From the NCBI GenBank assembly GCA_014860225.1, contig JACZKE010000037.1:1-59706 (forward strand): 59,706 nt of DNA, given 5' to 3'. The notes beneath the pieces were generated by a model. It saw nothing but the letters and a program-made list of their open reading frames with translations. It ran no database searches and was not told where the DNA came from. Origin of the DNA: Desulfuromonadales bacterium (GTDB lineage Bacteria; Desulfobacterota; Desulfuromonadia; Desulfuromonadales; BM103). The position numbers and the translations under genes were made by a program. How positions within the stretch are numbered: position 1 is the stretch's first letter; every line of letters starts with the position of its first letter. Positions 43,861 through 55,246 of the stretch are shown here, one piece after another.

Positions 43861-46116
43861 TCAGCTCTTGATGATGAGTTTCTTCAACGCGTCGCTATCA
43901 GGTTTAACCAGCTCCTTGACCCGTTCGGCGTTGACACGTGCCACGATGATCTGACCGATCTCGGTCTGGATGTCCTCGTAGAGGCCCAGGCCGAGCATGC
44001 CCTGGGCCTGTCGCTGATTATCCTCGGTGGGGGTGACATAATGTACCGTGTCGACCTTGTAGCGGTGAATCAGGAACAGGGAGATGAGCGTCATCAGGCG
44101 CTTCTGGCGAAAATCCTCGTTGAAGGTGTTCTGGTCGCGGATCGACAACATGTTGCGGTCGCGGCGGTCCTGCAAGGTGGCGAAGATGATATTGGCCATT
44201 CTGGTATGGTTTTCGTCGATGAGAGTCAGCTCCAGCAATTCCGAACCGGATACGTGCGGTTTGAGGACAACCTTCAACGTCACATCCAGATTATAGTGGT
44301 CAGTCCAGAGCTTGAGCCAGTCGGCGAGACGCTTCGGCGGTACTTCGGTTTCGACCAGATGCTGGAACTGGGTGGAACCCTTGCCCATCGCCTTGGTGGT
44401 TGCAGTCCCTCCGGACGAAGCAATCAGCCCTGCATCAGAGCGTGGGCCGCCGACGTAGCTCTGCGGTGTTTTGAAAGGTGAATCAATCAGGCGCAGCTTG
44501 CGTTGCAGGCGAGCCAGGGCGAGCATGCCGTCTTCCTTGAGGGCCGTGGCGAATTCCTCGCCCGCCAGCCCGTCCACCTGATGGCCGCCGTAAGTGATGA
44601 AGTTGAAGACAAAGCCCAGCTTACCCAGTTCAACCGGGAATTGCCGCATCTCATCTTCACTCATGCCTGTGGTATCCCAGTTGAAAGATGGCGACAGGTT
44701 GTAAGCGAGCATCTTGTCAGGGTAGACGGCGTGGATGGCCTCGGCGAAGATTCTGGCATCGTGCAGGTCTGCGGTTTTGGTCTCCATCCAGATGATGTCG
44801 GCAAACGGCGCTACGGCCAAAGATTTTGCAATCGCGTAAGGGATGCCGCCCTTGACCTGGTAATAACCCTCGGGGGTACGGGCGATGTCGCAGTTCCAGA
44901 TGATGTTGAAGCCCATGGAGCGGGCTTTCTGCCGAGTCTCGACAAACGACGACTCCTCCACATAGGAGAGCCATTCCTCAACCGTCATCGGTAATTCCGA
45001 GCCCTCATCGAGGTGAAAGGCCATGACGTCGGCAACGGCTTCTCCATAGGTTTTAAGGCTGGCTTCCATCTGCCAGAGTTCCAGCAGGCGCGTGGCTGCC
45101 TGGTCGAGAGCTGCGGTAATGTCGGCCGTGTTGCGAGTCGGCATCGCCTTGATTGCGGCGTCGATTTCTGCAGACAGGCCAGTCCGGTCGAGCCACTGGT
45201 CAGCTTCGGCATAGAGCGCATCCGAAATACGATACATCAGATGTCCGTTGATCTCGGCAACACCTTTGGTGTGAAACTGGCGCATAATCGCCAGAAAGGT
45301 GGTCTTGTAATTGGGGATGTTGGTGTTGGTAGCTCCCAGGATGAAATGGTGGTCACGTTCGTCGCCGCGGCCGTCGAGGAATGTGGCGGCCTCCGCATCG
45401 GTGCGTGCCACGATGATCCCTGCAACTTCCATGATGTCGAGTTGAAAGCGTGCTGCGTTGAGACGTTTAATCTGTTCATCCACCTGCACCAGCACTTTGC
45501 CGGCCTGGTGACCGCACTTCTTGACGCCGGGCTTCTGATCCTCGATATGATAGCCAGGCACGCCGACTTCGACAAAGCGGCGGATCAGGTTGCGCACATG
45601 GGCGTCGCCGCCGTGGCCGGTGTCGGCATCGGCAATGATAAATGGCCGATAGTCGATCGCCAGGGTCTGCTCGCGCTCATCTTCACTCATACGCAGGCGC
45701 AGGAAATACTGGTTGCGGTCTGCGGCGAGCAGGGCCCTGACCAGCGGTGCGGCCTCATCAGGAACCTGGCTTAAGGGGTAGCTGGCCAGATCGGGACCGG
45801 GATCTTCGTTGCCTGAACCCTTGGCCGAGGTTGCCCAACCACCCAGGTAAATCCCTTCGATGCCCACACGCTTGATGGCAACGGCCTGGCTGGGAGAGTA
45901 GGGGCCGAAGGTGGTAATCGACTTGCCTGCGGCGAACAGCTCGAGCAGGCGGTCGAAAAAGGCCGCAGCGGCATCCCGGGCAATGGTGTAGTCGACAGGG
46001 ATGGTGCCGCGCTGCTCGACGACCTGGCTGGCTGTATAAAGTCGTAGAATGCCTTCGAAGCGAGGGCTGGCGAACCAGTCTCGGGTTGCCTTGACCTTTT
46101 CAGTGAATGTGCTCAT
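43861..46116 (-). CDS. aceA: isocitrate lyase, long ICL2-type
   Basis: Glyoxylate shunt enzyme: splits isocitrate to glyoxylate and succinate. Active-site loop [12 protein letters not shown] (catalytic Cys near 201) and metal/substrate block ADADTGHGG (163-170). At 751 residues it is far longer than the usual 430-540. The extra C-terminal part contains [30 protein letters not shown] and [13 protein letters not shown], matching the ICL2 type best known from Mycobacterium tuberculosis, whose C-terminal domain is activated by acetyl- or propionyl-CoA (established for that enzyme). It follows malate synthase by 10 bases. TAGGAGAGTTGC precedes the ATG. Confidence 0.96.
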   Translation of the reverse strand: MSTFTEKVKATRDWFASPRFEGILRLYTASQVVEQRGTIPVDYTIARDAAAAFFDRLLELFAAGKSITTFGPYSPSQAVAIKRVGIEGIYLGGWATSAKGSGNEDPGPDLASYPLSQVPDEAAPLVRALLAADRNQYFLRLRMSEDEREQTLAIDYRPFIIADADTGHGGDAHVRNLIRRFVEVGVPGYHIEDQKPGVKKCGHQAGKVLVQVDEQIKRLNAARFQLDIMEVAGIIVARTDAEAATFLDGRGDERDHHFILGATNTNIPNYKTTFLAIMRQFHTKGVAEINGHLMYRISDALYAEADQWLDRTGLSAEIDAAIKAMPTRNTADITAALDQAATRLLELWQMEASLKTYGEAVADVMAFHLDEGSELPMTVEEWLSYVEESSFVETRQKARSMGFNIIWNCDIARTPEGYYQVKGGIPYAIAKSLAVAPFADIIWMETKTADLHDARIFAEAIHAVYPDKMLAYNLSPSFNWDTTGMSEDEMRQFPVELGKLGFVFNFITYGGHQVDGLAGEEFATALKEDGMLALARLQRKLRLIDSPFKTPQSYVGGPRSDAGLIASSGGTATTKAMGKGSTQFQHLVETEVPPKRLADWLKLWTDHYNLDVTLKVVLKPHVSGSELLELTLIDENHTRMANIIFATLQDRRDRNMLSIRDQNTFNEDFRQKRLMTLISLFLIHRYKVDTVHYVTPTEDNQRQAQGMLGLGLYEDIQTEIGQIIVARVNAERVKELVKPDSDALKKLIIKS

Positions 46117-46125
46117 GCAACTCTC

Positions 46126-48042
46126 CTAACGGCTTTCGGCGGGTAAAGTGTCAAGATTCTCGGTGATGCGCACCCCATCGTTTTTGAAGGCGGCCATATA
46201 CCGGGCAATGCGTTGTCTGGCCACGCCCAGGTCATGATTGTTCAGGTTGATATTCAACAGGTCGATATACCAGGGAGCCTTGACCGGGTCGAGCACGTAG
46301 GCCTCAACGATGGCCCGCGCGATCGGCAGTGTGGTGTTTTTGGAGTTATCGTGAACGTCACGGTTGCTGGCAGCCAGCAGCTTGGCGTGTTCCTCGTCAA
46401 GCAGGCGGGCAAAGATCTCTTCAGTAAAGACGTCGCCCGCTTTCAGGCCGGTTTCGGAGTCGTCTTCAGTTAGAGCGGCACCTTTGTGAATCCACTCCCA
46501 CAGTATACTCAGACGGATTTCGCCGGTCGCCATGTCCTCCATCAGGTAAAGGATGTCATCGTTGCCGAAGAAGTCCGCGGGTTTCAGAGCCGCGGCCTGC
46601 AACCCTTGTCCGAAAGCGTTGCCGTACTGGAGTCCTACGCTCAGCAGATTGCGAGCGCCACGTACGGTGCGAGGCGCCGGTTCAAGCAGCGTCAAGCCGG
46701 CCGCATCCTCAGAGGTATAAGTCAAGGGTGGAAACTTGCGCCCGAGCTGGTTAGCCTCGCCCACTTCTTCCCAGACCGGGCGGATGATGTGTGCCATCTT
46801 CCAGTGGGCAATCCATTTGCCACTGGCGCCCTCCTGCTGTTCGCGGACGGCACCGGACCTGGCTTTTTTCATGCTGTTAGCGACGCCTTCGGCCGAGCCG
46901 ACCGGGATATTCGGCTCCATGCCCCCTTGCCACAGGGCATAGTTGCCGTTGGTATCCGCGGTGTTGACGGCACGGCGCACGCGGTCCTCGTAATTGCGCA
47001 TGTATCCGTAGGTCATGACGATCGATTCGATGTTGGGATTGACAAAGCCGGAATCCCAGCAGTTGGCATCGGATACGCTGTTGATATAGTCCCAGCGGCC
47101 GGTATTGAAACCGAGGAAGTGCAGACCAAGGGCGGCGCGGATTTCCATGAGCTGGAAGGTCGCCTCAAACTGCTCCACCAGTACGTAGACTTTGATGGTG
47201 CCCTCGTCAAGATGCAGATGCTCTTCGAGAGCAGTCAACATCCTGTTCCAGAACCCGGCCTCCTCGGCAGTCTGGATCTTCGGCAGGTAGAGCGCGATGG
47301 AGGACCCTGCACTCAGGAGGGCTTTATAATTGTTGACCACATAGAGTGACATATCGACGATGGAGGCAGAGAATGACTGGCCGTCGAGCCGGAGGTGACG
47401 ATCGTCAAGGTGCAGGCCGCGGGCGCGAAAAATCTTGGTGGTAAAATCGAGCTGATTGCGCCAGTCGCTGATAATCTCCCGGTCGAAGAAAGATCTGGCC
47501 CAGGCGTTCATCTCTCCGGCTACCTGCTCGGCGACTTCCAGAAAGAGTGGGTCGCGGGCGATGGCCAGCTTGAGGCTGCGCTGGTTGTCCAGCGACATGG
47601 TGGTGATCTGGCCGAGAGCATCCTCACCATCGAACATCCAGCCGTCGGCTCCTGAAAGCAGGGCGTAGGCGACATTGCGCAGGTTGGCCTCGACAGGAGA
47701 GTCCGGTTTGGCTGCCGGGCCGGTGCCCTGCAGCCACTGGCGCTGGAGGTCTCCGGGGATCACGGCGCCGACAAATCTTCCGTCGCGAGCATCCTGAACG
47801 CTGATGCTGGTGCCCTTGATTGTGGATGACGGATCGAGGAAGGTAATCGCTCTGCGCTCCATGATGCGCGCAGCACGACGCCGGGTACGCTCATTCATCA
47901 TGCGCTTCTGCTCAGCATTGAAGTGCGCCATGGAAGCGATTGCATCCAGCGCTTCCGCTGTGTAAATATCAGAATAGTCACTTGCGAGGTTGTCCCTGAT
48001 CTGCAGTCTCTGTCTTTGGTCTGCCTTTGTTTCCATGCTCAT
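46126..48042 (-). CDS. aceB: malate synthase (A-type)
   Basis: Condenses glyoxylate with acetyl-CoA to malate. 638 residues, about 100 longer than E. coli AceB. Seen: DGWMFDGEDALGQ, VLVEQFEATFQLMEIRAAL (acidic active site), LGFNTGRWDYINS, TYGYMRNYEDR and SILWEWIHKGA. Together with the ICL2-type lyase it completes the glyoxylate shunt, allowing growth on acetate or fatty acids; an acyl-CoA synthetase lies elsewhere in the window. ATG at 48042 with GGAGGGAGACACG. It is first in the operon. Confidence 0.95.
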   Translation of the reverse strand: MSMETKADQRQRLQIRDNLASDYSDIYTAEALDAIASMAHFNAEQKRMMNERTRRRAARIMERRAITFLDPSSTIKGTSISVQDARDGRFVGAVIPGDLQRQWLQGTGPAAKPDSPVEANLRNVAYALLSGADGWMFDGEDALGQITTMSLDNQRSLKLAIARDPLFLEVAEQVAGEMNAWARSFFDREIISDWRNQLDFTTKIFRARGLHLDDRHLRLDGQSFSASIVDMSLYVVNNYKALLSAGSSIALYLPKIQTAEEAGFWNRMLTALEEHLHLDEGTIKVYVLVEQFEATFQLMEIRAALGLHFLGFNTGRWDYINSVSDANCWDSGFVNPNIESIVMTYGYMRNYEDRVRRAVNTADTNGNYALWQGGMEPNIPVGSAEGVANSMKKARSGAVREQQEGASGKWIAHWKMAHIIRPVWEEVGEANQLGRKFPPLTYTSEDAAGLTLLEPAPRTVRGARNLLSVGLQYGNAFGQGLQAAALKPADFFGNDDILYLMEDMATGEIRLSILWEWIHKGAALTEDDSETGLKAGDVFTEEIFARLLDEEHAKLLAASNRDVHDNSKNTTLPIARAIVEAYVLDPVKAPWYIDLLNINLNNHDLGVARQRIARYMAAFKNDGVRITENLDTLPAESR

Positions 48043-48093
48043 CGTGTCTCCCTCCGATGCGGTTGAACGTATCCGATGTCATATTATCTGCGA

Positions 48094-48107
48094 GGTCAAA
48101 CATGACC
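48094..48107. promoter_or_regulatory. dyad upstream of aceB
   Basis: GGTCA-AACA-TGACC, a perfect 5-bp dyad 52-65 bases before the aceB ATG. It resembles operators of GntR/FadR-type regulators; none is encoded nearby. Confidence 0.4.
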
Positions 48108-48397
48108 AATTTAGTCAGTTAAGACATTTTTACCTTTCCAGGTCAATATGTTTTTTAACTGCATACGCTTTCTTGCAGTAAGGCAATCGGTTTCAGCATC
48201 TTTCAGGATATCGCAATTTTCCACAGATGAAAGGATTGCAAAGAAGGTTTTGAGCGTGACAAAGATTATGGTGTATTGTAGAAGGTGAGAAACAGACAAG
48301 CAGAGGCTCGTATTCCACCATTGAGGTCGACGCAGGAATTGCCGGGTTCGTTTGTTCCTTCAAGCAAGTCAGCACATGCCCTGCAGGACGATTTTCC

Positions 48398-48431
48398 GGG
48401 GAGCAGCCAGATGGCAGCTCCCCGCTCTTTT
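48398..48431 (+). terminator. GC-rich hairpin with T-run before the ABC-F gene
   Basis: GGGGAGCAGCC and GGCAGCTCCCC form a strong stem with one mismatch, followed by GCTCTTTT. It ends 10 bases before the ABC-F ATG, where it could act as an attenuator of that gene. Confidence 0.55.
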
Positions 48432-48441
48432 GAGGTAAACG

Positions 48442-50070
<1,629 letters not shown>

Positions 50071-50114
50071 GGCGTAAGGCGCCGGAAAACCTTTCTTGTT
50101 GTAGAGTTATTCTT

Positions 50115-53100
50115 ATGACCAGAGGCGTGCGCATATTGATCGGCTTGATCTTGCTGGTGCTGCTGTTCGCAGGTGGCGGACTCTGGCTCGCTGCCGACCG
50201 ACTTCTGGACGGGGTTGTCCGCCCCTGGTTGACCGCACGGGCGGCGGCCGAACTCGATGCCGAGGTTGGACTCGAGAAACTGGCCTATGCCGACGGCAGC
50301 TTGCGCCTGACCGACCTGACCTTTGTCCGGCCTGGAGAACTCAGGCTCGAAGTGGCAGCTATTGATGTGCAGTTTAGCTGGGTCGGTCTGCTGCAGCGCC
50401 GGATCAACGAACTGGTGATCCGCGAGCCGCAGCTGATCTGGACGGCCGCTGCGCAAGAGGCGGCGGCCGAACCGGCAACCTGGCCACAGGACGCGCCATT
50501 GTCAATCGATGCCTGGCGCCTCGAAAACGGCCGTGTCGAGCTGAGCTGGGGCGACCGTAAACTGCTGTTAGACCAACTGGCTGCCGAGGGTGGCCTGGGC
50601 CGTCAGTTTCCGTATGCCATGACAGCCAACGTTGGCATTGCTCCCGCTGTGCCGGTCAGCCTGGTTGGCAATGCCGTCTGGCAAGACGGCCTCGCATTGA
50701 CTCTTGATGAACTTTCCTGGGATGAGAAAAACCTGCTGGCCCAGCCGGTGTCGGTCACGCCGGGAGCCGACATGGCCCTTGGCACGAAGCTGACCCTGGA
50801 GAAACTCGATGACGCGCAGGTCGGCGAACTGCTTGTCGCACTGGGTGAGCCGGTGCCATGGCCGGCAGACCTGCACTGGCAGGTGACAGCGCCTGCTCTT
50901 GAACTCCGCCTTCGCGACGGAGGCCTTGAAGTCAAGCTGCAGAGCGGTGCCGGTTCTCTGCAGACGGCTGGTCAGCATTGGCCGTGGCAGAGCATGACTC
51001 TGGGGCTGCAGGGTGGTCCGGATCGCCTGGAACTAGGTGGCAGTGTCAGCCTGGGCGGTGCCACAACCATGACTTTGAACGGGATCTGGGCCGACCAGAA
51101 GCTGAACGGCAGCTGGAGTGTGGCGGCGGAGAGTCCTGCCGCGTTCTTGCAAAGTATCGGCATGGCTATGCCGACAGCAGCACCCGCGCCAAGCGATCTG
51201 AAGTTGCAGGGGCTGATTGAGGCGGATCGGAATTCAGCCCGCATCAGCAAGGCAGGGCTGGTGAGCAACTTCGGTAAACTTGGCACACTGGCGGGTGATG
51301 TGCGTGGCGAGTGGCGTGACCAACGGCTGACGCTCACCTGCGACCGCCTGACCCTCACCGCCCGCGATGGCAGGACCTCGTTGGCTGAGGCAGCGCTGTC
51401 TCTGGCGGGGACTCCGGCCGAATCCGACTGGCAAGGCGATTGGTCGCTGCAGGTGGCCGATGTGACCCGGTTGGCACTTAGCAGCGGTTATCCTTTGCCC
51501 ACCGGCCAGCCCGGGCTGCAGGAGCTGTCGCTGCAAGGCAAGCTGCGCTTGCAGAATGACCGCCTGAGCCTGCCGGGGGTGGACCTGTCCGGCATGTTGA
51601 CCGGTGCGGGCTTCTCCGGGCTCCTGCATGGGCGGCTCACGTTGCAGACGGCTCCCGGCATGGACTTGGCGGTCATCCTCGAGGCCATTACGCTGGATGC
51701 CCTGGAGTACCAGGCTGAAGATGGCATGGCCGGGCTGACCGGCGGCAAGCTCGACCTGCGCGGCCGACTGAAGCTGGACGGTGAGCGCGTGCGCTTTGAC
51801 CTGTCCGGGCGGGCCGGTGCCGGCGAGGCTCTGCTGGATAGCTGGTATGGCAGTTTGCAAGGGTTGCCCGTCAACTTTGTCGTCAAGGGGAACTGGTTGG
51901 GCGACCGACAACGCCTGGAGCTGACATCCGCCGATGTCGACCTGGCCGGCCTGGTCAACGGGCACTTCTCTGCAGTCTATGCCGAGGGTGAGACAAGCCT
52001 GCGTGGACAGGTCGAAGTTGCAGAGATGCAGGGTGATTTCCAGCAGACGATCCAGACCTTGGCCGGTGAGCTGCTGCCGGGTATCGATCAGGCCTCGCTG
52101 AGAGGTCAGCTGATGCTTGAGGGTGCCGCCCGCCAGCGAGAGGGCAGCTGGGGCCTCGACCTGAACATCGTTCCAACTGATGTGACTGTCGCCTGGGGTC
52201 AGGATGTCCGGGTTGACGGGCTGAACGGGCGCCTGCCGGTTCACCTGCGGCAAGGTGCTTCGGCCAGAGACGCGTTGGCTGAAATTGCAAACCTGCAATG
52301 GACCCGCTTACAGGCGGGTTTGCTCAATTCCGGGCCTGGCCGGCTGCAGCTGCAGGCGGCCACCAACCGCTGGCGGCTGCAGCAACCGCTCAAGCTGACC
52401 GTCGCCGGCGGCGAGCTGAGTTTGACTGTCCTGCAACTCGACCTGCCAAACCTGGTGCCACAACTGTGGGCATCGCTCGCAGTGGAGGATGTCGAGTTGC
52501 TGCAAATTTCCAGGAGCCTGGACTGGCCGGAAATGGGCGGTCGGTTGAACGCCCGTCTGGAAGAAATTCGTATCGCCGGAGCCGAGATCAGCACCGTCGG
52601 TGACGCATCAATGCACGTTTTCGGCGGCGACTTCTCGATCAACAATATGCGTGTGGAGGCGCCTTTCTCACGTTTTCCGACCTATCATGCCGATGTCGAT
52701 TTCACCGGTATCGACCTCTACCAGCTGACCAATACCTTTGAATTCGGCGAAATCAATGGCATTGCCGACGGCTATATTCATAGTTTACGCTTGTTTGATG
52801 GTATGCCATCAGCCTTTCGCGCGAAATTTGAGACACGTTCAGAAGGTACCCGCAATATCAGCGTCAAGGCAATCCGCAACCTCAACACCCTCAGCATGGG
52901 AGGCCTGTCGGCAGCCCTTTCCCAGGGGATTTATCAGTTCATCGATTTCTATCGTTACCGCAAGATCGGCATCGACTGCTGGCTGCAGAATGACCTCTTC
53001 CATCTTCAAGGGACCGCTCGTGAGGGTTCAGACCAACACCTGATTTACGGTGGCCTGTTGCCGCCACGAATCGATGTGATTGTTTCCTCGCCGACAATTT

Positions 53101-53153
53101 CATTCAAGGAAATGATGAGTCGCCTCAAGCGCATCGAACGTGCTGATAATTGA
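50115..53153 (+). CDS. YdbH-like large envelope protein (AsmA/DUF748-like)
   Basis: 1012 residues. One N-terminal membrane anchor (about 6-30: RILIGLILLVLLFAGGGLWL), then a long repetitive beta-rich periplasmic part. The C-terminal section (YHADVDFTGIDLYQLTNTFE, GEINGIADGYIHSLRLFDG, ISVKAIRNLNTLSMGG) matches the YdbH domain. YdbH proteins are proposed to bridge the periplasm and move phospholipid to the outer membrane. The following DUF1318 lipoprotein is the known partner gene. The start at 50115 lacks a strong ribosome site. Confidence 0.85.
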   Translation: MTRGVRILIGLILLVLLFAGGGLWLAADRLLDGVVRPWLTARAAAELDAEVGLEKLAYADGSLRLTDLTFVRPGELRLEVAAIDVQFSWVGLLQRRINELVIREPQLIWTAAAQEAAAEPATWPQDAPLSIDAWRLENGRVELSWGDRKLLLDQLAAEGGLGRQFPYAMTANVGIAPAVPVSLVGNAVWQDGLALTLDELSWDEKNLLAQPVSVTPGADMALGTKLTLEKLDDAQVGELLVALGEPVPWPADLHWQVTAPALELRLRDGGLEVKLQSGAGSLQTAGQHWPWQSMTLGLQGGPDRLELGGSVSLGGATTMTLNGIWADQKLNGSWSVAAESPAAFLQSIGMAMPTAAPAPSDLKLQGLIEADRNSARISKAGLVSNFGKLGTLAGDVRGEWRDQRLTLTCDRLTLTARDGRTSLAEAALSLAGTPAESDWQGDWSLQVADVTRLALSSGYPLPTGQPGLQELSLQGKLRLQNDRLSLPGVDLSGMLTGAGFSGLLHGRLTLQTAPGMDLAVILEAITLDALEYQAEDGMAGLTGGKLDLRGRLKLDGERVRFDLSGRAGAGEALLDSWYGSLQGLPVNFVVKGNWLGDRQRLELTSADVDLAGLVNGHFSAVYAEGETSLRGQVEVAEMQGDFQQTIQTLAGELLPGIDQASLRGQLMLEGAARQREGSWGLDLNIVPTDVTVAWGQDVRVDGLNGRLPVHLRQGASARDALAEIANLQWTRLQAGLLNSGPGRLQLQAATNRWRLQQPLKLTVAGGELSLTVLQLDLPNLVPQLWASLAVEDVELLQISRSLDWPEMGGRLNARLEEIRIAGAEISTVGDASMHVFGGDFSINNMRVEAPFSRFPTYHADVDFTGIDLYQLTNTFEFGEINGIADGYIHSLRLFDGMPSAFRAKFETRSEGTRNISVKAIRNLNTLSMGGLSAALSQGIYQFIDFYRYRKIGIDCWLQNDLFHLQGTAREGSDQHLIYGGLLPPRIDVIVSSPTISFKEMMSRLKRIERADN

Positions 53154-53160
53154 GTGTGTT

Positions 53161-53292
53161 ATCCGGAGTTTCCGGATGGCACGACTGCAGCTTTCGATCT
53201 GGATGTGAGCAATTTTTCGCAAAACCAAGGAAATCAAGTTCGCAGATTGATGCAGAGATTGCGGAAAAGCGCCGTTTCCGGACGAAAACTAA
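53161..53292 (-). repeat. repeat family 2, copy B
   Basis: Reads on the minus strand from TTAGTTTTCGTCCGGAAACG to CCGGAAACTCCGGAT, matching copy A at 40202-40376 without its extra centre. It sits 7 bases behind the YdbH-like stop, splitting it from the DUF1318 gene. Confidence 0.85.
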
Positions 53293-53404
53293 CTACATAT
53301 CGTGTATAGTCACGTGATATAGTGTTTCCGATAAAAACGATATTGTGTCCATGCGGATCTTGCGAATAGACATGACCCAAGCACACTCTGACCGGAGGTA
53401 TTAA

Positions 53405-53974
53405 ATGAAACGTCTCATCCGAGGATTTGGACTGCTGGCGATTGGCACAGTGATCTCCTGCGTGACCATCAATATCTACTTCCCTGCCGAGGAGATCCGC
53501 GGCGTTGCCGACCGCATTGTCGACGAGGTCTATGGCGAGAAAGCAAAGCCCGCTGATACGCCGCCCGCCCAACCCGGAAGCAGCTTCTACCGGATTTTCG
53601 CGCCGACAATTGCCCATGCTGCTCAGGACCTCAATGTGTCCACCCCGGAAATCCGTGCCATCAAAGCAGACATGACGGCGCGCTTCGCGCAACTGACACC
53701 CTTCCTCGACTCCGGACAAGTCGGCATTACCAGCAACGGTCTGCTCGAGATCCGCACCGCCGAAGGGCTCGGCATGAAGGAGAAGGCCGAACTCAGCCGT
53801 TTGATCAAGGTCGAGAACCAGGATCGACTGCGTCTCTACAAGGAAATCGCTACAGCCAATGAATTCCCCGACAAGGCTGACGAAGTGCAGGCGATCTTTG
53901 CCGAATCCTGGCGTGAAAAGGCCCGGCCGGGCTGGTATCTGCAGGGAGACGGCGGCAGCTGGCAGCAAAAGTGA
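53405..53974 (+). CDS. DUF1318 (YdbL-like) lipoprotein
   Basis: 189 residues. The signal segment ends in a lipobox-like VISC, followed by VTINIYFPAEEIRGVADRIV, typical of the DUF1318 family. A linker of about 35 residues precedes the helical C-terminal domain (DLNVSTPEIRAIKADMTARF, GQVGITSNGLLEIR). In enterobacteria YdbH, YnbE and YdbL are encoded together; YnbE is not visible here, and this protein may combine both roles (inference). CCGGAGG precedes the ATG. Confidence 0.85.
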   Translation: MKRLIRGFGLLAIGTVISCVTINIYFPAEEIRGVADRIVDEVYGEKAKPADTPPAQPGSSFYRIFAPTIAHAAQDLNVSTPEIRAIKADMTARFAQLTPFLDSGQVGITSNGLLEIRTAEGLGMKEKAELSRLIKVENQDRLRLYKEIATANEFPDKADEVQAIFAESWREKARPGWYLQGDGGSWQQK

Positions 53975-54000
53975 GCAATAAAAACCTGGATATTTAAGAC

Positions 54001-54042
54001 AAAAAAAACCGCAGCACGGATGATCGTGCTGCGGTTTTTTTG
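54001..54042. terminator. bidirectional terminator
   Basis: AAAAAAAACCGCAGCACG and CGTGCTGCGGTTTTTTT pair around ATGAT. It serves both the DUF1318 gene (plus) and the aminotransferase (minus). Confidence 0.93.
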
Positions 54043-54064
54043 TGGATAAGGACCCAGCTCTGTG

Positions 54065-55246
54065 TCAGCTGTTGAGTACTTGCTGCATCGCGGGCAGGGC
54101 GACGCCAGGTTTGATGCCGGCACCCATGTCCCCCAGCACCGATTCGAGTGCGCCGATACAGAGTAGAATGTTTTCTGCGCGGCTGGCATGCCCCATAAGA
54201 CCGATGCGCCAGACTTTGCCTGCCAAGGCGCCAAGACCGGCACCGATCTCCAGATTGTACTCGTTGAGCAGACGACTGCGCACAGCAGCATCGTCAACCC
54301 CCGCAGGGATGGTGACGGCGTTCAACTGCGGCAAACGGTCAGCCTCCTTGACGATGAATTGCAGCCCCATAGCTTCCAACCCCGCCCTGAGCGCCAGATG
54401 ATTCTTCAGGTGACGGGCCCAGGCGTTTTCCAAGCCTTCTTCTTGAAGGATCAGCAAGGCCTCATGCAGGGCATAAAGGGCGTTGATGGGTGCAGTGTGA
54501 TGGTAGGCACGTTTGGCGCCGGTCCCCCAGTAGCCCATGACCAGGTTCAGGTCCATAAACCAGCTCTGCACCCTGGCCTTACGGTTGCGGACTTTCTCCA
54601 GGGCACGCTCGTTGAAGCTCACCGGTGAGAGGCCGGGCGTGCAGGAGAGGCATTTCTGCGAGCCGGAGTAGACGGCGTCGATTTCCCATTCATCGACCTT
54701 GACCGGCGTCCCGCCAAGGGAAGTCACCGCATCGACAATCGTCAGGCAATCATTGGCATGGGCCAGCTTGACCAGAGCGGCTACATCGGATTGCGCCCCG
54801 GTGGAGGTCTCGGCGTGCACCATAGCCACGATCCTGGCGTCGCCATGAACCTTCAGCGTATCTTCAAGTTTATTGATATCGATCGCCTCTCCCCAGGTAT
54901 TCTCCACCATCACCGCGCTGCCACCGCAGCGCTCGACATTCTCTTTCATGCGACCGCCAAACACACCATTCTGACAGACAATCACCTTGTCGTCCGGTTC
55001 CACCAGGTTGACGAAACAGGTTTCCATGCCCGCCGAGCCCGGAGCTGAGACCGGCATGGTCATGGCATTGCCGGTCTGCAAAGCGTACTGCAGAAGCTCC
55101 TTCAACTCATCCATCATGGTGATAAAAGCCGGGTCCAAATGACCGATGGTCGGTCGGGAGAGCGCTTCGAGAACCCGCGGGTGAACGTCAGAGGGACCGG
55201 GACCCATCAGGGTGCGGACGGGGGGATTGAAAGTTCGAATCAGCAT
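54065..55246 (-). CDS. PLP-dependent aminotransferase (alanine-glyoxylate/serine-pyruvate type)
   Basis: 393-residue fold-type I, class V-like aminotransferase. Seen: MGPGPSDVHPRVLEA at the N-terminus, SAPGSAGMETCFVNLV, HAETSTGAQSDVAAL, VDAVTSLGGTPVKVDEW and the PLP lysine in YSGSQKCLSCTPGLSPVS. It may transaminate glyoxylate with alanine or serine, which would connect to the glyoxylate enzymes nearby, but the substrate is not proven. AAGGA precedes the ATG at 55246. Confidence 0.92.
   Translation of the reverse strand: MLIRTFNPPVRTLMGPGPSDVHPRVLEALSRPTIGHLDPAFITMMDELKELLQYALQTGNAMTMPVSAPGSAGMETCFVNLVEPDDKVIVCQNGVFGGRMKENVERCGGSAVMVENTWGEAIDINKLEDTLKVHGDARIVAMVHAETSTGAQSDVAALVKLAHANDCLTIVDAVTSLGGTPVKVDEWEIDAVYSGSQKCLSCTPGLSPVSFNERALEKVRNRKARVQSWFMDLNLVMGYWGTGAKRAYHHTAPINALYALHEALLILQEEGLENAWARHLKNHLALRAGLEAMGLQFIVKEADRLPQLNAVTIPAGVDDAAVRSRLLNEYNLEIGAGLGALAGKVWRIGLMGHASRAENILLCIGALESVLGDMGAGIKPGVALPAMQQVLNS

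Larger units (their letters stand above)
48043..48441. other. divergent region aceB / ABC-F gene
   Basis: 399 bases without a gene. It holds a dyad (48094-48107) close to aceB and a hairpin before the ABC-F gene; I see nothing else coding. Confidence 0.5.

Noticed and set aside
43834-44481. Long plus-strand frame opposite the isocitrate lyase gene
   Set aside because: Antisense shadow of a clearly coding frame in GC-rich DNA; no ribosome site and no recognisable domain. The same applies to frames opposite aceB (46486-47349), ileS (7104-7784), the amidotransferase (35136-35912) and the YdbH-like gene (51234-52298).
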